Below are positions 1 to 5,442 of a DNA stretch of 11,037 nt, in pieces; position 1 is the stretch's first letter, and every line of letters starts with the position of its first letter. Position numbers and translations under genes: made by a program. This DNA comes from DASXTS01 sp036505275. GTDB taxonomy: Bacteria > Actinomycetota > Actinomycetes > Mycobacteriales > Pseudonocardiaceae. The notes under the pieces are model-generated. The model worked only from the letters and a program-made list of their open reading frames with translations, made no database searches and was not told the DNA's origin. The stretch spans positions 1 to 11,037 of the forward strand of contig DASXTS010000294.1 of NCBI GenBank assembly GCA_036505275.1, in the 5' to 3' direction.

Positions 1-518
1 CCGAGGAATTCGGACAGACCGATCTGGAGAAGGAGGCCTGGGTCTCCAGCGTGTTGCTGGAGTGGGGCTCCTGCGGCAAGATCGTCTACTCGGACGGCGT
101 GCCGGCCGGATACGCGTTGTACTCCCCGCCGGGCGCGGTACCCCGCTCGGCTGCGTTCCCGACCGCCCCGGTCAGCCCGGATGCGGTGCTGCTGACCGCG
201 CTCATGGTCCGCCCGGAGTTCGCCGATGGTGGGCTCGGCCGGATGCTGGTGCAGGCGGTGGCCAAGGACCTCACCCGCCGCGGCGTCAAGGCCATCGAGG
301 CGTTCGGCGACGCGAGGCCGGACGGCGAGACCACCTGCATGATCCCGGCCGACTTCCTGCTGCACGTCGGCTTCAAGACGGTGCGGCCGCATCCACGCTG
401 GCCGCGGCTGCGGCTCGAGCTGCGCACCGCCATCACGTGGAAGGAAGACGTGGAGGCCGCGCTGGAACGGCTGCTCGGCTCGGTGACCATCAGCTCGACG
501 GCCACAGCCAGCGCCTAG
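1..518 (+). CDS. GNAT-family N-acetyltransferase (5' partial)
   Basis: This is the C-terminal part of a probable GNAT acetyltransferase, which would transfer an acetyl group from acetyl-CoA to an unknown amine substrate in the cytoplasm. The frame is open from base 3, so the true start lies left of the window; the GTG at 51 is just an internal Val codon. The acetyl-CoA-binding motif A is visible as strand VLLTALMVRP followed by the loop DGGLGRML, which fits the Q/R-x-x-G-x-G/A pattern. A late Phe-rich segment (ADFLLHVGFKTVRPHP) resembles the usual GNAT C-terminal strands. It ends in TAG and converges on cwlM with only 26 nt between. The position matches M. tuberculosis Rv3916c, between cwlM and parB (from memory). 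The family call is fairly safe; substrate and role are unknown. Confidence 0.8.
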   Translation, partial: EEFGQTDLEKEAWVSSVLLEWGSCGKIVYSDGVPAGYALYSPPGAVPRSAAFPTAPVSPDAVLLTALMVRPEFADGGLGRMLVQAVAKDLTRRGVKAIEAFGDARPDGETTCMIPADFLLHVGFKTVRPHPRWPRLRLELRTAITWKEDVEAALERLLGSVTISSTATASA

Positions 519-544
519 AAAGCGCCGATCGCGCCCGGGAGCCC

Positions 545-1789
545 CTAGGCAGGAGCGGCCAGTTCACGGCGCAGCAGCTCGTTGAACGTGAATGTGCCCG
601 TGGGCTGGTCGTTCTCGCCAAGCAGGTACAGCCGTTTGACGGCGACCAGGATGCCCTCGGCGAGCACATCGCGGAACGCGGGATCGAGCAGCCGTGCCCG
701 GTCAACGGTGTTGGTCAGATAGCCGGCCTCGATGCGGACCGCCGGCATCCTGGTCAGCCGCAGGATCTCCCAGGTCTTGGGGTGCGCCCCGCAGTCGAGC
801 ATCCGGGTGCGGGCCACCAGTTCGCGGCGGATGAAGCCGGCCAGCGCCTCACCGACCGTCGAGGTCGTCCCGTTGCCGGTGCCGAAGTGGTAGGTCGCGA
901 TCCCCTGCGCGTACGGCGAGGAGTTGGCGTCGGTGTGCAGCGAAAGGAACAGATCCGCGCCGGTGTCGTTGGCGAACTGCGCGCGCGCCGCGTCGTCCTG
1001 GCAGCTCGTAGGGCCTCGGGAGAGCAGGGCCTCCATGCCGGTGGCGGCCATCCGGCCCTCCAGCCGCCGGGCCAGGTCCCACATCAGGTCTGCCTCGGAG
1101 GCGCCGCCGGCGACCACGCCAGGGTCCGGTCCGCCGTGCCCGGGGTCGATCACGATCCGCTTGCCGCGCAGCCGCGGGCCGGCGTTGCGCACCCGCTCCT
1201 GCTCGCGCAGGAACACCGGCCGGCCGCCGCGCACCTTCGGCGTCAACTGGCGCAGCGCCCGCATGGTGGCCGGCCCACACACCCCGTCCACGGTCAGCCC
1301 GTAGTCGCGCTGGAACCCGCGCAGGGCGGCCTCGGTCTGCGGCCCGAAGATGCCGTCCGGGCGGCCGACGTCGTAGCCCAGCTCGAGCAGCCGCTCCTGC
1401 AGCGCGAATACGTCGTCACCGGTGATCGGAGAGGACACCAGGAAGGCCAGCATGCGGTCGCCGAGCGTCCAGCGAGCGTCGCGCAGGGCGCGGTAGGTGC
1501 TCGGTCCCACGATGCCGTCCGTGATCAGGCCACGGCGCTGCTGGAACGCCCGCACGGCGTGCTCCAACTCGGCGTCGAACACCGGCCCCGGCCTGGCCTC
1601 GGGTCGCCGGGACGAGGCCAGCAGGCCCAACGCACGCAGCGTGGCCGCAACCTCGGCCACGGCCGGACCCACGTCACCTCGGCGCAGCTGCAAGGCACCC
1701 TCGCTCCAGGTCGGGCGCCGGCGGCTGTCCGGCGCGGGGTCGTGGTCATTGTGCCTGTCGTGCGTGGCTCCCGCCGATCGGTGCGACAT
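545..1789 (-). CDS. cwlM: CwlM, N-acetylmuramoyl-L-alanine amidase-like regulator of peptidoglycan synthesis
   Basis: The 414-residue protein has two peptidoglycan-binding-1 repeats (about 32-104 and 118-185, each with a DGI-x-G or DGV-x-G motif) and then an Amidase_3 domain (about 210-388). No signal peptide or membrane segment is visible; the N-terminus is polar, so it should be cytoplasmic. In M. tuberculosis CwlM is not a working hydrolase: phosphorylated by PknB, it activates MurA. Here the amidase site looks complete: H218 in DPGHGG, E232 in SEADL, H285 in SLHTD and E354 in RIEAGY. The C-terminus keeps the Thr-rich PTGTFTF motif (396-402), the region phosphorylated in the mycobacterial protein. 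The ATG at 1789 is the only reasonable start; no clear ribosome site precedes it. It lies downstream of trxA, separated by a hairpin. Identity is strong; whether it is enzymatic is open. Confidence 0.92.
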   Translation of the reverse strand: MSHRSAGATHDRHNDHDPAPDSRRRPTWSEGALQLRRGDVGPAVAEVAATLRALGLLASSRRPEARPGPVFDAELEHAVRAFQQRRGLITDGIVGPSTYRALRDARWTLGDRMLAFLVSSPITGDDVFALQERLLELGYDVGRPDGIFGPQTEAALRGFQRDYGLTVDGVCGPATMRALRQLTPKVRGGRPVFLREQERVRNAGPRLRGKRIVIDPGHGGPDPGVVAGGASEADLMWDLARRLEGRMAATGMEALLSRGPTSCQDDAARAQFANDTGADLFLSLHTDANSSPYAQGIATYHFGTGNGTTSTVGEALAGFIRRELVARTRMLDCGAHPKTWEILRLTRMPAVRIEAGYLTNTVDRARLLDPAFRDVLAEGILVAVKRLYLLGENDQPTGTFTFNELLRRELAAPA

Positions 1790-1840
1790 CCCCGCGTGTC
1801 TGGTACCGACGGCGACGAACTATCGAGCCTGAGGACGGAC

Positions 1841-1869
1841 ATGCCGGCGTGCGGGTTGCACGCCGGCAT
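1841..1869 (-). terminator. Perfect 12-bp stem hairpin between trxA and cwlM
   Basis: Bases 1841-1852 are exactly complementary to 1858-1869, with a 5-base loop. The stem is GC-rich and lies 21 nt past the trxA stop and 51 nt before the cwlM start. No T-tract follows in the - direction, so it is not a classical intrinsic terminator. GC-rich hairpins without a U-tract are common after actinobacterial operons. It could end or attenuate trxBA transcription, or stabilise the trxA 3' end. The structure is certain from sequence; the function is inferred. Confidence 0.6.
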
Positions 1870-1890
1870 ACACCTTAAGGGGTGGTCCGG

Positions 1891-2217
1891 TTACAGGTAG
1901 TCGGCGAGGTCGTTCAGCAGCGCCGCCTTGGGCTTCGCCCCGACGATCTGCTTCACCGGCTCGCCGCCCTTGAACAGGATCAGGGTCGGCACCGACAGCA
2001 CCCGGTAGTCACGGGCCAGCGACGGGTTCTCGTCGATGTCAAGCTTCGCCACGGTGAGGATCTCGGCGTGCTCCGCGGCGAGGTCCTCGAGCACCGGGGC
2101 GACCATCCGGCACGGCCCGCACCAGGTGGCCCAGAAGTCGACGAGTACGAGCTTGCTGCTCTGCAGCACCGTCTCGTCGAAGGTTTCCTCGGTGACGGTC
2201 ACGGTGTTGGCGCCCAT
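1891..2217 (-). CDS. trxA: Thioredoxin
   Basis: A 108-residue cytoplasmic thioredoxin, the usual length, that reduces protein disulfides and is recharged by TrxB using NADPH. The active site WCGPC sits at 32-36 within the FWATWCGPCRM context, the cis-proline is P77 in SVPTL, and the buried Asp is D27. I chose the ATG at 2217 because AAGGAGG lies four bases upstream and thioredoxins normally begin here. An upstream in-frame ATG at 2262 would add 15 residues and overlap the trxB stop as ATGA, but that extension does not look like thioredoxin. The start is 41 nt after trxB, so the two are almost surely cotranscribed. The M. tuberculosis gene in this position is trxC (Rv3914). Very secure. Confidence 0.97.
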   Translation of the reverse strand: MGANTVTVTEETFDETVLQSSKLVLVDFWATWCGPCRMVAPVLEDLAAEHAEILTVAKLDIDENPSLARDYRVLSVPTLILFKGGEPVKQIVGAKPKAALLNDLADYL

Positions 2218-2221
2218 GCGC

Positions 2222-2228
2222 CCTCCTT
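2222..2228 (-). promoter_or_regulatory. Ribosome binding site of trxA
   Basis: AAGGAGG on the - strand, four bases before the ATG at 2217. It decides between this start and the in-frame ATG at 2262 that overlaps the trxB stop. Confidence 0.85.
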
Positions 2229-2258
2229 GGGTTCGTCGATGGTTGGTACGTACTGGTC

Positions 2259-3272
2259 TCATCTGGTGGCCGGGGCGAGCCGGGCCGTGTGCGACGCCGC
2301 GTTCGACGCTGCTTTCGACGCTGCTTTCGACGCTGCGTGCTCGTGGGCCCGCTCGGCCAGCCAGCGCTCCGCGTCGATGGAGGCGGCGCAGCCGGTGCCG
2401 GCCGCCGTTACGGCCTGCCGGTAGGTGCGGTCGACCAGGTCGCCGGCGGCGAACACACCGTCCATCGAGGTCACCGTGCCGGGCAGGTCGACGCGCACGT
2501 ACCCCTCGTCATCGACGTCGACCTGGTCGCGAACCAGATCGCTGCGCGGCACGTGACCGATCGCGACGAAGACCCCGGTGACGGCCAGCTCGCGGCGCTC
2601 GCCGGTGACCGTGTCCCGCAGCCTGACGCCGGACACCGTCGACTCACCGAGCACCTCGGTGACCACCGCATTGGTGATGAACCTGATCTTGGGGTTGACC
2701 CGGGCCCTGGCCAGCATGATCTTGGACGCGCGGAACTCATCGCGCCGGTGGACGACCGTGACACTCCGCACAAACCGGGTGAGGAAGATCGCCTCCTCCA
2801 TCGCCGAGTCACCGCCGCCGATGACGGCGATGTCCTGGTCGCGGAAGAAGAACCCGTCGCAGGTGGCACACGAGCTCACGCCGTGCCCGAGCAGCCGCTG
2901 CTCGCCGGCGACGTGCAGGTAGCGCGGCTGCGCACCCATGGCCAGGATCACGGCCTTCGCGGCGTACTCGGTGCCGTTGACCGTGACGGTTTTCACATCG
3001 CCCTTGAGGTCCATCGCCTCGACGTCCTCGGCATGCAGCTCCGCGCCGAATCGGGCGGCCTGCTCGCGCATCTGTTGCATCAGGTCGGGGCCCATGATCC
3101 CGTCGCGGAAGCCGGGGTAGTTCTCCACCTCGGTGGTCGTCATGAGCGCGCCACCGAACTGGCTGCCCTCGAACACCAGCGGATCGAGCTGCGCGCGAGC
3201 GGCGTACACCGCTGCGGTGTACCCGGCCGGGCCCGATCCGACGATGATCACTTCGCGAACCTTGTCCGTCAA
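2259..3272 (-). CDS. trxB: Thioredoxin reductase (NADPH)
   Basis: This FAD enzyme (EC 1.8.1.9) passes electrons from NADPH to thioredoxin in the cytoplasm. The 337-residue frame shows the FAD motif GSGPAG (12-17), the redox pair C135-A-T-C138 followed by DGFFF, the NADPH fold GGGDSA (152-157), the 2'-phosphate-binding HRRDEFRA (175-182), and the C-terminal FAD motif VFAAGDLVD. I chose the TTG at 3272 because GAAGGGG ends five bases upstream and the protein then starts directly before the first FAD strand. A GTG at 3287 would swallow that ribosome site. The frame stays open upstream to 3851, but that part is antisense to the next gene. The last ~25 residues are an unusual low-complexity tail, (S-K/N-A-A)n then HTARLAPATR, encoded by a 12-bp tandem repeat. 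trxA follows after 41 nt. Confidence 0.96.
   Translation of the reverse strand: MTDKVREVIIVGSGPAGYTAAVYAARAQLDPLVFEGSQFGGALMTTTEVENYPGFRDGIMGPDLMQQMREQAARFGAELHAEDVEAMDLKGDVKTVTVNGTEYAAKAVILAMGAQPRYLHVAGEQRLLGHGVSSCATCDGFFFRDQDIAVIGGGDSAMEEAIFLTRFVRSVTVVHRRDEFRASKIMLARARVNPKIRFITNAVVTEVLGESTVSGVRLRDTVTGERRELAVTGVFVAIGHVPRSDLVRDQVDVDDEGYVRVDLPGTVTSMDGVFAAGDLVDRTYRQAVTAAGTGCAASIDAERWLAERAHEHAASKAASKAASNAASHTARLAPATR
2290..2337. repeat. 12-bp tandem repeat in the 3' end of trxB
   Basis: The unit TTCGACGCTGCT (+ strand) occurs at 2302-2313 and 2314-2325 exactly, at 2326-2337 with one mismatch, and as a decayed copy at 2290-2301. It reads in frame as Ala-Ala-Ser-Lys/Asn units in the TrxB tail. 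Changes in copy number would lengthen or shorten the tail without shifting the frame. Confidence 0.9.
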
Positions 3273-3277
3273 CCTCG

Positions 3278-3284
3278 CCCCTTC
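3278..3284 (-). promoter_or_regulatory. Ribosome binding site of trxB
   Basis: GAAGGGG on the - strand, five bases before a TTG at 3272. It supports the TTG over the GTG at 3287, which has no purine-rich leader. Confidence 0.7.
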
Positions 3285-3306
3285 CACGGCAGGATCGTCC
3301 AGCGGT

Positions 3307-3335
3307 CTCAACACGATCGTAGGTGCGGGTATTCC
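3307..3335 (-). promoter_or_regulatory. SigR/SigH-type (thiol-stress ECF) promoter of trxBA
   Basis: On the - strand GGAAT (3335-3331) is followed, after exactly 18 bases, by GTTG (3312-3309). This matches the GGAAT-N18-GTT consensus of Streptomyces SigR and mycobacterial SigH promoters, whose classic target is trxBA. Transcription would begin near 3302, leaving a leader of about 30 nt that holds the trxB ribosome site. Position, spacing and target gene all agree, so the call is strong for an inference. The sigR/rsrA pair itself is not in the window. Confidence 0.75.
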
Positions 3336-3346
3336 GCCAGGCCGGC

Positions 3347-3352
3347 TACCGT
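3347..3352 (+). promoter_or_regulatory. Possible -10 element of a leaderless promoter
   Basis: TACCGT fits TANNNT and ends eight bases before the GTG at 3361. No ribosome site precedes that GTG, which is the arrangement of a leaderless actinobacterial transcript. No convincing -35 is seen, so this is tentative. Confidence 0.35.
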
Positions 3353-3360
3353 CGGCCGCC

Positions 3361-4233
3361 GTGTTGTTCGAGAAACGATTCTGGGGCGGGATCGCCGACG
3401 GCAGCATCACCGTGACGTTTCGTCGATGGAAGCGGGTGCAGGCCCGCCCCGGCCGCCGGCAGCGGACGCCCGCCGGCATCGTCGAGGTGGATGCCGTCGA
3501 CGTGGTGACCGCCGCTGACATCACGGACGAGGACGCGGTGGCGGCCGGGTACCCTGACGCCGCCGCGCTCGTCGCCGACCTGCGCGGCTCGCCGGAGCAG
3601 CCCCTGTACCGGGTGCGGTTCCACGCCGGGGCCGGTCCCGACCCGCGGGCCGAACTGGCCGCCTCCGATTCACTGTCGCCGCGGGACCTGGCGGCGCTGG
3701 AGCGGCGGCTGGCCCGGTTGGACAGCCGCGGCCCCTGGACGCTGGCCGTGCTGCTGGCGATCGCCGCACGGCCCGGCGTGCGGGCCGGCGACCTCGCCGC
3801 CGCTCTCGGCCGCGACCGCGCCTCGTTCAAGCTGGACGTCCGCAAGCTCAAGAACCTCGGCCTGACGATCAGCCTCCCGGTCGGCTACCGGCTCTCCCCG
3901 CGCGGCACGGCCTACCTGGCCGCCCGACAGTCAGCGGCCGATGGTGGCGTCGGCGAGCACAGCCGAGCTGCCTGGGCCACAGTCCGGGGACACCACGAGC
4001 AGCCGAAGCCTGCCGGCGGTACCGGTGGGCAGGATCAGCAGCACGCCGGGCCGGCTGCCGTCCAGGGTGACCTCGCGGGCGCCGAGCGGCCTGGTCGTGC
4101 GGGGGTCGAGCCCGTTGGCGGCGAGGCAGGCGTCGAGCCGGCCGGCCGAGCCGAGCGGTCCGTAGTCGGCCACCGCCAGGACGTCGCCAACCGCGGCGCC
4201 CAGGTTGCCCGACGACACGGCCAGCCGGGGTAG
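3361..4233 (+). CDS. ASCH-like (PUA-fold) and winged-helix protein, with an antisense tail
   Basis: The protein starts VLFEKRFWGGIADG and has an ASCH-like N-terminal domain (about 1-90; the pattern F-x6-I-x-x-G-x-x-T-V-T-F-R-R-W is typical). A C-terminal helical domain (about 120-188) ending NLGLTISLPVGYRLSPRG looks like a winged helix. ASCH domains are thought to bind nucleic acid or modified nucleotides; the function here is unknown. The GTG at 3361 is favoured, with TTG at 3364 possible; no ribosome site is visible, so it may be leaderless. It diverges from trxB by 88 nt and sits between trxB and rsmA, which are neighbours in M. tuberculosis. Recognisable protein ends near residue 190, but no stop occurs until 4231, so the last ~100 residues are antisense to rsmA and look like shadow coding. 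The first 190 residues are secure as a gene; the 3' end is doubtful. Confidence 0.75.
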   Translation: MLFEKRFWGGIADGSITVTFRRWKRVQARPGRRQRTPAGIVEVDAVDVVTAADITDEDAVAAGYPDAAALVADLRGSPEQPLYRVRFHAGAGPDPRAELAASDSLSPRDLAALERRLARLDSRGPWTLAVLLAIAARPGVRAGDLAAALGRDRASFKLDVRKLKNLGLTISLPVGYRLSPRGTAYLAARQSAADGGVGEHSRAAWATVRGHHEQPKPAGGTGGQDQQHAGPAAVQGDLAGAERPGRAGVEPVGGEAGVEPAGRAERSVVGHRQDVANRGAQVARRHGQPG

Positions 4234-4764
4234 CGGCCGGTCGCTGGCGTTGGTGGTCGGGCCGGCCACCGGGGTGCCGGCCGTCCGGCCGCCGGTCAGC
4301 CCGGACACCGCGATGATCCCGACGGTCACCGCGGCCGCGGTGAGCAGTGCCGCGCCGGCAAGCAGACCCCGGCGGCGCCGGCGGACCGCGGCGAGATCGG
4401 CGAGCGGAGCGGGCGGCGGCATCGTGGCGAGGGCCGGCGGCTGGCCGGCCATGGCGGTTGACTGGCCGGCCGGGGCCGTGGTGGCAGACCGTCCGGCGGC
4501 CTCATTCCGCACGGCTGCGTCGAGGCGGGCGGCGACGTGGTCGGGCATGCGCAGCGGCGGCAGGGCGGCGAGGGCCGCGCGGGTGGCGTCCAGCGCGTCA
4601 AGGGTGGCCCTGGCCTGCGGGTCGTTCTCGATTCGGGCCCGTAGCTCGGCCGCGGTCTCATCGTCGAACACACCGGCGTGCAGGTCGGCCAGCAGCTCGA
4701 TGGGCCATGGCGGGACGCCCGGGGCGCCACCGCCGACGGTGGGCGGCGCGTCGTTGCCGGTCAT
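3931..4764 (-). CDS. rsmA: Membrane anti-sigma factor of SigM (RsmA-like)
   Basis: A 277-residue single-pass membrane protein. The cytoplasmic part (1-132) begins with a helical anti-sigma-like region (about 18-70: LLADLHAGVFDDETAAEL and following helix). A stretch of six Arg-rich residues precedes one transmembrane helix at about 133-154, and about 120 extracytoplasmic residues follow. The zinc-binding H-x3-C-x2-C of ZAS anti-sigma factors is absent; there is no Cys in the cytoplasmic part. The outer domain has two Cys, C213 (DACLAANG) and C262 (SPDCGPG), which might form a disulfide. The ATG at 4764 overlaps the sigM stop as ATGA and has GGGAGGG three bases upstream. Position and topology fit RsmA (Rv3912), the SigM antagonist of M. 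tuberculosis. The frame is open further upstream, but only as a shadow of sigM. Assignment rests mainly on context and topology. Confidence 0.85.
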   Translation of the reverse strand: MTGNDAPPTVGGGAPGVPPWPIELLADLHAGVFDDETAAELRARIENDPQARATLDALDATRAALAALPPLRMPDHVAARLDAAVRNEAAGRSATTAPAGQSTAMAGQPPALATMPPPAPLADLAAVRRRRRGLLAGAALLTAAAVTVGIIAVSGLTGGRTAGTPVAGPTTNASDRPLPRLAVSSGNLGAAVGDVLAVADYGPLGSAGRLDACLAANGLDPRTTRPLGAREVTLDGSRPGVLLILPTGTAGRLRLLVVSPDCGPGSSAVLADATIGR

Positions 4765-5375
4765 CGTCCCTCCCTGGATCCCGCCGGTGGGGTCACGGCG
4801 TCGGGTCGGACGTTCGCAATTGCATCGGCGTTCCGCAGGTGGCCGAGAAGGACGGCGAGCTTGGCCCGGCCACGGGCGCATCGGCTCTTCACCGTGCCCT
4901 CCGCGACGCCGAGGATGGACGCGGTCTCCGCGACCGAGTAGCCCTCGACGTCGACCAGCACGATCGCGGCCCGCTGCTCCGGCGGCAGGGTGCCGAGCGC
5001 GCCGTGCACCGCGAGCTGGGTCTCCCGCTCGCTCATGGCGTCCCGCGGCGTCGCCGGTTCGTGCGGCCCTGCCTCCGGCAGCGGCCAGGTCGGCCGGGCA
5101 TTGCGCCGCCGGACCCGGTCCAGGCAGGCGTTCACGACAATCCGGTGCAGCCACGTGGTGACCTGCGACTCGGCCCGGAACGAGCCGGCCGACCGGAACG
5201 CCGAGATGAACGCGTCCTGCAGCGCGTCGGCGGCCTCGTCCGGGTCACGCAGCGTGCGCAGCGCCACCGCCCACATCCGGTCCCGGTGCCGTCGAACCAA
5301 CTCGTCGAAGGCCCACCGGTCGCCGGCCACGTGCGCCGCGATCAGTTCGGCGTCGTTGGCTGCTGCCGCGGTCAC
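4761..5375 (-). CDS. sigM: ECF RNA polymerase sigma factor SigM
   Basis: A 204-residue ECF sigma factor that directs RNA polymerase to a stress regulon when freed from its anti-sigma partner. Region 2 spans about 10-91, with DEAADALQDAFISAF (2.2) and TTWLHRIVVNACLDRVRRR (2.4). Region 4 spans about 118-173, with LPPEQRAAIVLVDVEGYS and the helix-turn-helix ASILGVAEGTVKSRCARGR. There is no region 3, as usual for ECF factors, and no extra C-terminal domain. The chosen GTG at 5375 begins directly before region 2; no ribosome site precedes it. It overlaps rsmA by four bases (ATGA), implying coupled translation of sigma and anti-sigma. The name rests on synteny: the same sigM-rsmA-trxB-trx-cwlM order occurs in mycobacteria. 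Confidence 0.92.
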   Translation of the reverse strand: MTAAAANDAELIAAHVAGDRWAFDELVRRHRDRMWAVALRTLRDPDEAADALQDAFISAFRSAGSFRAESQVTTWLHRIVVNACLDRVRRRNARPTWPLPEAGPHEPATPRDAMSERETQLAVHGALGTLPPEQRAAIVLVDVEGYSVAETASILGVAEGTVKSRCARGRAKLAVLLGHLRNADAIANVRPDAVTPPAGSREGR

Positions 5376-5381
5376 GCAGAG

Positions 5382-5387
5382 CAGCGT
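5382..5387 (-). promoter_or_regulatory. Possible -10 element of a leaderless sigM promoter
   Basis: On the - strand TACGCT (fits TANNNT) ends seven bases before the sigM GTG at 5375. With no ribosome site in the 67-nt gap, a leaderless sigM-rsmA transcript is plausible. No good -35, and no GGAAC-type autoregulatory -35, is seen. Tentative. Confidence 0.35.
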
Positions 5388-5442
5388 AACGGCCCCCGTC
5401 GAGTGACATTGGACTCGGCCAGCGCACCGGCGTGGCCGCCGG

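Noticed and set aside
519..544. Bidirectional terminator between the acetyltransferase and cwlM
   Set aside because: Only a 4-bp GCGC stem (522-525 with 531-534) is seen in the 26-nt gap, too weak to call.
62..1900. 612-codon open frame on +, across cwlM
   Set aside because: It is antisense to cwlM and partly out of frame with the acetyltransferase. The product is Arg/Gly/Gln-rich without any domain; high GC keeps such frames open.
2289..3518. 409-codon open frame on + opposite trxB
   Set aside because: The opposite strand encodes an unmistakable thioredoxin reductase; this frame has no recognisable motif.
3273..3851. N-terminal extension of trxB on -
   Set aside because: The extension is Ser/Arg-rich, antisense to the ASCH gene, and would bypass the ribosome site and SigR-type promoter.
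4765..5154. N-terminal extension of the anti-sigma gene
   Set aside because: It lies within sigM in another frame. The ATG at 4764 has a good ribosome site and the ATGA overlap.
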